Below are positions 1-6,468 of a DNA stretch of 37,078 bases, one piece after another. The notes beneath the pieces were generated by a model. The model searched no databases, was not told the origin of the DNA, and saw nothing but the letters and a program-made list of their open reading frames with translations. A program made the position numbers and the translations under genes. The DNA comes from Bdellovibrio sp. (GTDB lineage Bacteria; Myxococcota; SpSt-1050). The DNA is taken from positions 1 through 37,078 of the forward strand of contig DYEF01000107.1 of assembly GCA_020725805.1 (NCBI GenBank), read 5' to 3'. The first letter of the stretch is position 1. Each line of letters starts with the position of its first letter.

Positions 1-1
1 A

Positions 2-1159
2 AAAGATAAGGTGTTAGTTGGCATATACATCAGTATATCAAACGACCATATTTTTCCTGCGATAGTTATGCCTTATGTGAAGGATAGAGAAGGTAAGAGT
101 ATGCTTGAACTGTTACAGGATAGATGTCCTGAATGTAAATTTACAAACGGGATAGTATATAGTGAGTTTAAGTGGATAGAGAAGTGTGAGAAGTGGGATG
201 ATAGTGATGCAGGGAGGAAGTGTGTGAAATGGTCTGATGATAGTTATAATCAGATATTTGCAAGTAGGGAGGTCTTTGAAAATCTATTGGAAGGGTATTT
301 ATCACATTCTATTTTTTCAAGAAGTGGTATGGCACTTGGAATAAATGCGTATGCTCCGGGTGCGTGTGTATATAGAGATTCAGATAAAGAATACTTAAAA
401 TCTCACTACTGCAAAAGCTTTATCAATTACAACAAATGGGTTATAAGAAGATATGGTGAGGGGAAGAATTTTATTAATTTTTTAAGAATTTATGGAAAAA
501 TATCTGGTGTATTTAAAGAAAATAATAAGGATTGTACAAATGAATACGATAAAAAGGATTTGTCTTTTGAGTTGAATTTCATGAATGATTGTAATGGTTT
601 TGATTCTGTGTTTGTAAACATTGATGGTGAATTGAAGACTCTTAATATTTGTGCTTTGGATTTTGGCGAGCAAACATGTACTAATAATCTGTATGGAGAT
701 TGTGCAGAGTTTAACGCTGTTGATCCACCTCTATATCAGGATTCGGAGTATTGCTGGGGGATATATCAATGTAAAGAGAAATTTTATTCTTATTATCTTG
801 ATAAATTTAATAATTATCCACTTTTTATATCTGAGATAGGTTCTCAGTCGTCAGAGTTTAGTGCACATAGTTCATCTATATCGAGTTCATCTAATGAGGG
901 CTGGATAAATAGACCTATGACAGAAAATATTTATGGAATTACAAATATTAAGGATTATCAGGAGCAGGTGGATATGATAGAATCTGATGTTTATGTATTT
1001 TTAAGTAATGAGTATTTGAGAAGTAATAAAAAGTTAAAGGGGATTATGATATTTTCAGATAACCTTCTGCCCGAAAAAAATCAGCTATTCTATTACGACT
1101 TCCCGCCCACTGGAAAAGCATCGAATAAATATATAGAGTTAATCGGAGAAGGGAGATAG
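2..1159 (+). CDS. Hypothetical protein, 5'-truncated; possible TIM-barrel glycosidase relative
   Basis: I do not recognise this family with certainty. The frame is open to the window edge, and the GTG at 11 has no visible ribosome binding site, so the true start probably lies outside. About 385 residues are visible. They are Cys-rich and AT-rich in codon use, with no transmembrane segment. The stretch G-I-N-A-Y-A-P-G near residue 110 and P-L-F-I-S-E-I-G near residue 270 (Glu275 counted from the GTG) resemble the substrate-strand and nucleophile-strand motifs of TIM-barrel glycoside hydrolases. The last strand, K-G-I-M-I-F-S-D, would then be beta-8. That reading is an inference from motif shape. 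A Ser-rich patch lies at about residues 283-297. The gene ends 2 bases before the first lipoprotein gene, so the two probably share an mRNA. Its last 60-70 codons recur, decayed, three more times downstream. Confidence 0.7.
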   Translation, partial: KDKVLVGIYISISNDHIFPAIVMPYVKDREGKSMLELLQDRCPECKFTNGIVYSEFKWIEKCEKWDDSDAGRKCVKWSDDSYNQIFASREVFENLLEGYLSHSIFSRSGMALGINAYAPGACVYRDSDKEYLKSHYCKSFINYNKWVIRRYGEGKNFINFLRIYGKISGVFKENNKDCTNEYDKKDLSFELNFMNDCNGFDSVFVNIDGELKTLNICALDFGEQTCTNNLYGDCAEFNAVDPPLYQDSEYCWGIYQCKEKFYSYYLDKFNNYPLFISEIGSQSSEFSAHSSSISSSSNEGWINRPMTENIYGITNIKDYQEQVDMIESDVYVFLSNEYLRSNKKLKGIMIFSDNLLPEKNQLFYYDFPPTGKASNKYIELIGEGR

Positions 1160-1161
1160 AT

Positions 1162-2763
1162 ATGAGCAAGGTATTAAGAATAATATCTGTGTTTATAATA
1201 ATAGTTACCTCTTTCAGTTGCGAGGTAAGGGAAAAATTTACTACTACTGATAGTAAAGAGTATTATAACACTGAAGATCTAGATAAATTGAAGGATATAA
1301 TGGTTTGGGATACAAATGAATTAGATAATGAGGAGAAATATTTTGAATGTAATTTTAAGCATTCAAATCTTAAGTTATTATTTGTTGGAGAGGATGGTGT
1401 TCTACTTAGTAACAGCGGTAGACTTATGAAAATAAAAGAGAGTGGTGAGATAGTTTTGGATAGGGTTTATTTAGATTCAGAAGAGGGAAAAAGATTAGAT
1501 ATATTATTTTTATCAAGTGTATCTGATGGTGGGTATATAGCGATTTTTTCCTCCAAAGATAGTATAGATGATGTAGATTCCCGGAATTACAATTATTATA
1601 TAGTTAAGTTAAGTAATAGTTTTGATATAGAATGGGCTAAACAATTAGAAAGATATATAGAGACTAATTCAACAGTTTTGTTCACTGTTTATAGTATTGC
1701 TTCTCTTATGAATCTTGGAGAAGATAGATATGGTGTTATTTTGATTGGTTATGCTAGGGTATTTATTGGGGAACCTGGGACAGTAGATATTTACAGAAAA
1801 CTATATATTATAATTGACAAAAATGGTAAGGTAGAACTGGGGAGGTTTTTTGGTTCTGATGCGGATGCAAGGAGAAACTATATCTTTGATTTAATACCTG
1901 TTAATAGTCCAGAGAATGGATATTTGATGATATCTGATGAATATGATGACTATAATTATGGAGATGATTATCGACAGAGTTGCGTGGGAGATATTTACAT
2001 AACAAAACTAGATAAAAATGGAGACATTATTTGGAAAAAAGCATATAATTATTGGTATGCAGATAGATATGTCTTTGATTATAACATATTACGAATATCT
2101 GGAAGTGGTTATATTATAGGTGGAGGTATGGGATACATTGGAGAAGATAGAAAAGGTTATTTCATCTTAAAAATAGATGAAGATGGAAATATAATAAAGT
2201 CGATTGGATACAATTTGTACAACAAAGAAGGAAGGGAGATCCAGAAGAAATTAGATTTTGGTATTAGCTTTATCGAAAATAATAATAAAAGGGGGGAATA
2301 TGTATTAAGTGGATTATACTCAAGAGGTTTAGATGAGGGGGAATATTTTGTGATAATGAATATAAACGAAGAGGGTAAAGTTAAATGGGTATACAATAAT
2401 GAAAGGGAGAGGATAAAAGAAGAAATAGACTGTACTATGTGTAATTGCAATTTTGACCCTCCATATTTAGCAAGTTTTTTTAGCGGAAATTATTTATACA
2501 TGAGGGGATATAGAGTTTATTGTGGTGATAAAAAGGTGGGAGAGTCTTCATTTGTTAAGAATATATCAAATAACGGATATATGTGTGATAGTAAATTTGA
2601 GAAGAATATTAAAATAAATGAAGGATATATAGATGTTGGTGTAAGTGAGTGTGAGAAGATACAAAAAGGGGTAGATGTTAATGTAGGTTTAAAAAATATT
2701 ATTAACAAATTTTTTGTTAGAGATTACAATGACAACATATGTAGTATATGTAAAAACAGGTGA
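1162..2763 (+). CDS. Predicted beta-propeller lipoprotein, copy 1
   Basis: The protein has 533 residues. A hydrophobic signal segment (residues 4-19) ends in S-F-S-C, a relaxed lipobox with Cys20 as the likely lipidated residue. The body contains about six repeats of the form G-G/N-G-Y-x-x-x-G followed by K-L-D-x-N-G-x-I-x-W-x-K (for example near residues 275-295). This pattern is typical of PQQ-like or WD40-like beta-propeller blades in exported bacterial proteins. The C-terminus carries C-S-I-C six residues from the end of the chain region, and a second Cys cluster (C-T-M-C-N-C) lies near residue 430. The start is supported by GGGAG six bases upstream. It follows the preceding gene by 2 bases. 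It is the most divergent of the three paralogues in this array. The ligand and function are unknown; the family fold is inferred from the repeats only. Confidence 0.8.
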   Translation: MSKVLRIISVFIIIVTSFSCEVREKFTTTDSKEYYNTEDLDKLKDIMVWDTNELDNEEKYFECNFKHSNLKLLFVGEDGVLLSNSGRLMKIKESGEIVLDRVYLDSEEGKRLDILFLSSVSDGGYIAIFSSKDSIDDVDSRNYNYYIVKLSNSFDIEWAKQLERYIETNSTVLFTVYSIASLMNLGEDRYGVILIGYARVFIGEPGTVDIYRKLYIIIDKNGKVELGRFFGSDADARRNYIFDLIPVNSPENGYLMISDEYDDYNYGDDYRQSCVGDIYITKLDKNGDIIWKKAYNYWYADRYVFDYNILRISGSGYIIGGGMGYIGEDRKGYFILKIDEDGNIIKSIGYNLYNKEGREIQKKLDFGISFIENNNKRGEYVLSGLYSRGLDEGEYFVIMNINEEGKVKWVYNNERERIKEEIDCTMCNCNFDPPYLASFFSGNYLYMRGYRVYCGDKKVGESSFVKNISNNGYMCDSKFEKNIKINEGYIDVGVSECEKIQKGVDVNVGLKNIINKFFVRDYNDNICSICKNR

Positions 2764-2838
2764 TTGGGGAAATTGATTGATTTGGTTTATTGGAGAATGA
2801 AGGTGGTTATATTGTAGGTGTAAATAGTATTTTAGTCT

Positions 2839-3040
2839 ATCACAGGAGCAGGTTGATATGATAGAGGGAGATGTTGCAGTGTTTTTATTAAATGAAAACT
2901 TAAGAGCACGTAAGAGACTAAAAGGGATAATATCATACTCAGATGATTTACTACCGGAGATTGATCGATTATTCTGGTATAACTTTCCAACAACAAGAAA
3001 ACCATCTGATGAGTTTTTAAGATTGTTAACTGGAAAATGA
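2839..3040 (+). pseudogene. 3' fragment of the upstream hypothetical gene, decayed copy 2
   Basis: The region from the E-Q-V-D-M-I-E motif to the stop matches the last part of the gene ending at 1159, including L-K-G-I, S-D-x-L-L-P-E and F-P-T-T-x-K-P-S. A two-base insertion just before that motif (TATCACAGG against TATCAGG) breaks the frame relative to the full-length gene. A 60-residue frame from ATG 2858 stays open, with AGGAG nine bases upstream, so a small peptide could be made. The stop codon region supplies the GAGG that serves as ribosome binding site for the next lipoprotein gene. I read it as a truncated duplicate rather than an independent gene. Confidence 0.7.
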
Positions 3041-3050
3041 GGTTGGAAAT

Positions 3051-4505
3051 ATGAGTTGTAATAATAGTTCAGCAGCTTTTAAAGTTTTTTTTATGATTAT
3101 ATTTATTGGCTGTGATTTAGGGAATCGTTATTTGCCGGTTAGTTATGTTACTGATAGTGACTATTTGGATATCACGGGAGATATAGATTTGGACAGTGGA
3201 AATGGTATAGATAACGGCGTTGGAAGAGGATTGTTCAGGTGTTACTCGAATGAGAACATAGAACCATTATATGGTAGTGAGGATGGAGTGATACTAAAAA
3301 AAGGTAATGGCATAATAAAAATGGATAATAATGGAAGAACTGTTTGGGGAAAAATATATAGATATAAAAACACCAAAGGAGAGTTTTCTTTTATAGACAT
3401 AAAAGATGTAGTAGATGCCGATAACGGCGGATATATGGTCCTTTGCTCCTTTGATTCGGGTTATAGCGAAGAAAAGACGAGAGGCATTTGTTTTATCAAG
3501 TTGAAATCTAATGGAGAAATAGATTGGGCTAAGGCTTATGTGGCAGCTTCGTATTTAGTATACCCTGTCCCTTATGCCTCTTATATAAACCCCATTTTAA
3601 TTCAAAGAATAATAGGAGGTAAATATGTAATTGTTGGTGGAATTAGTAGAGACTATAATATAGGAAATGGGATAATGGCACATGCAAATAATGGGTTATT
3701 AATAGTAATTGGCAACGATGGTTGTATTGATCTTCAAATAGAATACTCTAAAGAAGATGGTCTTAAAACATGTAACTACTTAGTTACGAGCAGTGATAAT
3801 GGATTTATAATTGTCTGTTCTGAGAACATAATAATGAAGATAGATAAAAATGGTAAAATTATTTGGAAGAAAGACATTAGTTCTCTAATATATAGGTTAG
3901 GTTATATATATATTAGAGGATTTGAAAAGGTTTATGATGATGAATATATAATAGGAGGATTTAGTGAGTATCCAAAGAGTATCTATCTAATTAGGATAGA
4001 TGAAAAGGGAGAAATAAAAGAATTAAATAAGTATATGTTTTATGATGCTACAGGAATGGTTAAGGGAGTTAATATGTTCTCATTTGATTATGATATAAAA
4101 GGAAGTAGATATGTAATAAGCGGGATTATAGAAAATTTAGGTAGTATATTTAGCATAGATAAAAAACAAGAAAATATTTTATGGTTATATGGAGAAGAAG
4201 GTAATAATGAGGTCTCTAATTCATATATTTTGAGATTTTCAAATGGTTTTTATTTATATGTGATAAATAAAAAAGATAATTTTCCTTATGTTGTTAGGAA
4301 TGTTATGTTAGATGGAAATTTTTGTGGAGGGAAGAATCTACTTAGTTATACCGTAGATAAAATTGTAGAAAATAGTTTGAGTCTTAACATATATGATGGG
4401 GAGATAAATATAGGCCGGATAGGCCTAGTTGATTATGATACTGAGTTTGATGTTGAAATATATGAGGGTATTAAATGCGAAGACTGTATGTCAATTGATA
4501 GATAA
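3051..4505 (+). CDS. Predicted beta-propeller lipoprotein, copy 2
   Basis: The protein has 484 residues. The signal segment ends in I-F-I-G-C, so Cys21 is the likely lipidation site, with Asp at +2. About six blades of the type Y-x-x-x-G plus I-K-x-D-x-N-G-x-x-x-W-x-K can be traced. Clear ones are M-K-I-D-K-N-G-K-I-I-W-K-K near residue 265 and I-K-L-K-S-N-G-E-I-D-W-A-K near residue 155. It is a close paralogue of the gene at 4702: both begin the mature part with a Y-x-x-D-S-x-Y-L-D-I motif and share P-L-Y-x-x-x-D-G-V in the first blade. The chain ends in C-E-D-C about six residues from the terminus. The start is chosen because GAGG lies eight bases upstream and the ATATGAG context matches the other two copies. 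Function unknown. Confidence 0.8.
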   Translation: MSCNNSSAAFKVFFMIIFIGCDLGNRYLPVSYVTDSDYLDITGDIDLDSGNGIDNGVGRGLFRCYSNENIEPLYGSEDGVILKKGNGIIKMDNNGRTVWGKIYRYKNTKGEFSFIDIKDVVDADNGGYMVLCSFDSGYSEEKTRGICFIKLKSNGEIDWAKAYVAASYLVYPVPYASYINPILIQRIIGGKYVIVGGISRDYNIGNGIMAHANNGLLIVIGNDGCIDLQIEYSKEDGLKTCNYLVTSSDNGFIIVCSENIIMKIDKNGKIIWKKDISSLIYRLGYIYIRGFEKVYDDEYIIGGFSEYPKSIYLIRIDEKGEIKELNKYMFYDATGMVKGVNMFSFDYDIKGSRYVISGIIENLGSIFSIDKKQENILWLYGEEGNNEVSNSYILRFSNGFYLYVINKKDNFPYVVRNVMLDGNFCGGKNLLSYTVDKIVENSLSLNIYDGEINIGRIGLVDYDTEFDVEIYEGIKCEDCMSIDR

Positions 4506-4514
4506 TGGATGTTA

Positions 4515-4691
4515 GGAGGAGATGTTGCTGTGTTTTTAGATAGTTGATATTTGAGAAACAATCAGAAACTAAAGGGAGTAGTTATATTTTCCGATAATCT
4601 TTTACCAGAAAGTAGCCAACTTTTCTGGTATGATTTTCCAACAACTAAAAAACCGTCGAATTGGTTTTTGAGGTTATTATCAGGGAAGTGA
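4515..4691 (+). pseudogene. 3' fragment of the upstream hypothetical gene, decayed copy 3
   Basis: Reading from GGA 4515, the frame gives G-D-V-A-V-F-L-D-S, then an in-frame TGA at 4545-4547, then Y-L-R-N-N-Q-K-L-K-G and S-D-N-L-L-P-E through F-P-T-T-K-K-P-S to a TGA at 4689. This matches the C-terminal part of the gene ending at 1159, so it is a nonsense-broken remnant of it. The downstream half is still highly readable, which suggests recent decay or constraint on the DNA. Its final bases form the GAGG used by the lipoprotein gene at 4702. Confidence 0.75.
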
Positions 4692-4701
4692 GGATATGAA
4701 T

Positions 4702-6204
4702 ATGAGGTGGGAGAAAATTTTAGTTGTTTTTGAAGTTTATTTAATAATTATGATTATTAGTTGTAATGTTGGGGAACGTTATGTCACGCATAACTATATT
4801 AAAGACAGTGGTTATTTAGACATTAGTGAAGATGTAGTTCTGGATGTTAGGGATGACGCAGATACAGATGTAGGTATAAGAGAAAATTTTTTTAGTTGTT
4901 TATGGAAGGGAGATGTGAAGCCATTATATAGTGATAATGATGGAGTAGTACTAAGAAAGGATAATAGTTTAGTTAAGTTAGATAAAAACGGGAGGGTTCT
5001 TTGGGAGAAGGTATATGCATACAAAGACGAAAGTGGAGAATATCATTACTTAGGTAGGATAACAAGTGTCACTGGAACGGGAGATGGTGGTTATATGTTG
5101 GTTGGTAGTTTTACTATTTCACTTAATCCATATTATAGGGGTATTTATTTTCTTAAGTTAAGGTCTAATGGAGATATAGAATGGGGTAAGGCTTATGAAG
5201 AGTTTTTATATAATGGTTATTCTGTAAATTCGGTTTTGATAAAGGCAGGTAGGATCCGTGATGAAAGAGGGGGAGAAGTTTATTTGGTTACTGGTACAAT
5301 AGAATTTAATCTTGGTTATACGTCATTGGATAAGGGATTTTTGATTGTAATTAATAAAGATGGGGATTTAATATTTCAGATGATGTGGGATTATGGTGAG
5401 AGTAATTTTTTTAGTGAGGAGGAGATAAATGTTGTAGGTAGTTCTAATGGTGGATATTTGATGACAGATGGAAAAATAATTATTAATTTAGATGAAAAAG
5501 GGGACATTGTGTGGAAGAAAACAGATAATGCCTTATGGTACCACGAATGGTATAATATGGTGAAAGATTACCAAGAGGGTTATATTATTCTAGGGGGTCA
5601 AGAGAAGGTGCATAAAGATAAGAATGAGTATAGTTATGTTTTACTGAGAGTAAATGAAGAAGGTAAAGAAAAAGATTATTACGGATACAAGTTTTATAAT
5701 AACAATAATGGTAGAGTTTTTGAACCAAATATAAACTCACTAGAATATAGTGTTGAGGGTGATGGGTATGTAATAAGCGGTGTTGGTAGGGATTATTCTA
5801 AGGTACCTCCCTGGGAGGTAATAATTCTGATGAAAGTAGATAGTGAGGGTGGCGTTAGATGGGAATATGTAGCAAATGGGATAGATGAATATCAAAGTTC
5901 TAAATTACGGTTTTATATCATAAGAAACCCAGGCATGTCATATCTTATTACAGGTGTATTTGGGGGAGGTAATAAGTGGTTTTGTGTTTCTAAGAATGTT
6001 TCATCTGATGGATATTTTTGTGGCAGAGATGAATCATATAGGCATAGGATAGAGAGGCGTGTGATTAATGAATCTATTCTTGAAGAATATAATGGAGAGG
6101 TAAGGATTGAATCGTTAGATTTAAAAGTATTTGATACAGAGTTTAAGGTTGAGGATGTTGTTGATAATGAGAGGTGTGAGTTGTGTGGAATGGAGAGGAG
6201 GTAA
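4702..6204 (+). CDS. Predicted beta-propeller lipoprotein, copy 3
   Basis: The protein has 500 residues from ATG 4702. An ATG at 4696 is also in frame, but GAGG at 4690-4693 is only two bases from it and eight from 4702. The ATATGAG context and the position of the lipid Cys (Cys21, after M-I-I-S) also match copy 2 when 4702 is used. Roughly six propeller-type repeats are visible, for example K-L-D-K-N-G-R-V-L-W-E-K, L-R-S-N-G-D-I-E-W-G-K and L-D-E-K-G-D-I-V-W-K-K, each preceded by a G-G-Y-x-x-x-G strand. The chain ends in C-E-L-C a few residues from the terminus, as in the other copies. It is likely anchored to a membrane facing the periplasm or surface. Partner and role are unknown. Confidence 0.8.
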   Translation: MRWEKILVVFEVYLIIMIISCNVGERYVTHNYIKDSGYLDISEDVVLDVRDDADTDVGIRENFFSCLWKGDVKPLYSDNDGVVLRKDNSLVKLDKNGRVLWEKVYAYKDESGEYHYLGRITSVTGTGDGGYMLVGSFTISLNPYYRGIYFLKLRSNGDIEWGKAYEEFLYNGYSVNSVLIKAGRIRDERGGEVYLVTGTIEFNLGYTSLDKGFLIVINKDGDLIFQMMWDYGESNFFSEEEINVVGSSNGGYLMTDGKIIINLDEKGDIVWKKTDNALWYHEWYNMVKDYQEGYIILGGQEKVHKDKNEYSYVLLRVNEEGKEKDYYGYKFYNNNNGRVFEPNINSLEYSVEGDGYVISGVGRDYSKVPPWEVIILMKVDSEGGVRWEYVANGIDEYQSSKLRFYIIRNPGMSYLITGVFGGGNKWFCVSKNVSSDGYFCGRDESYRHRIERRVINESILEEYNGEVRIESLDLKVFDTEFKVEDVVDNERCELCGMERR

Positions 6205-6232
6205 ATGTAAGGACATTCTTGTAAAATGATGT

Positions 6233-6358
6233 AAGGATTATCAGGAGCAGGTTGATATGATAGAGGCAGGAATAGCGACGATACTTAATGAGAGAGATGT
6301 AAATGGTGGTAAGAGAGTAAAGGGAATAATGGAGGCTTGTCAAGAATTTTGTGTCTGA
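6233..6358 (+). pseudogene. 3' fragment of the hypothetical gene, decayed copy 4, end of the array
   Basis: The frame reads K-D-Y-Q-E-Q-V-D-M-I-E, matching the full-length gene near 949-989, also almost exactly at the DNA level. It continues with a diverged helix to R-V-K-G-I-M, where similarity stops at about base 6334. The rest of the frame (to TGA 6356) is unrelated. The S-D-N-L-L-P-E and F-P-T-T parts kept in the other copies are missing, and no lipoprotein gene follows. This breakpoint marks the right edge of the duplicated array. Confidence 0.65.
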
Positions 6359-6373
6359 ACAATATAAAACCTC

Positions 6374-6412
6374 AGATTAAATCTTTGTTTTAGTTTGAAT
6401 TCAATTTAATCT
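6374..6412. promoter_or_regulatory. Nested inverted repeats upstream of the helicase gene
   Basis: AGATTAAAT (6374-6382) and ATTTAATCT (6404-6412) are exact inverted copies 21 bases apart. Inside them lies the perfect palindrome TTGAATTCAA. The second arm ends right at a TTGACA hexamer (6413-6418). The placement suggests an operator for a dimeric regulator, but the region is AT-rich and chance symmetry is possible. Confidence 0.4.
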
Positions 6413-6441
6413 TTGACATTTTGGTTTTTACAAAATAGTGA
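6413..6441 (+). promoter_or_regulatory. Weak candidate promoter for the helicase gene
   Basis: TTGACA is a perfect -35 hexamer, but 17 bases downstream the best match is TAGTGA, a poor -10. It lies 27 bases upstream of the start codon and partly abuts the inverted repeat. Support is limited to the -35 element and position. Confidence 0.3.
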
Positions 6442-6468
6442 TAAATTCTTTTCGAGGGACGAAGTGTT

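Larger units (their letters stand above)
2..6358 (+). repeat. Tandem array of a two-gene module, partly decayed
   Basis: Order seen: long gene, lipoprotein 1, 3' fragment, lipoprotein 2, 3' fragment, lipoprotein 3, 3' fragment. The shared pieces are the E-Q-V-D-M-I-E to stop region of the long gene and the complete lipoprotein gene. Base composition is visibly richer in A+T than everything right of about 6.45 kb. The array continues beyond the left edge of the window, so copy number is a minimum. Confidence 0.7.

Noticed and set aside
2764-2838. Possible remnant of another propeller blade (N-E-G-G-Y-I-V-G) between lipoprotein 1 and the next stub
   Set aside because: Only about 14 residues fit, and the same bases also align loosely with the region before the stub in the long gene, so the origin is ambiguous.
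6354-6376. LexA-type SOS box upstream of the helicase (CTG...CAG)
   Set aside because: The half-sites are 15 bases apart rather than 10 and no known LexA motif of related groups matches.
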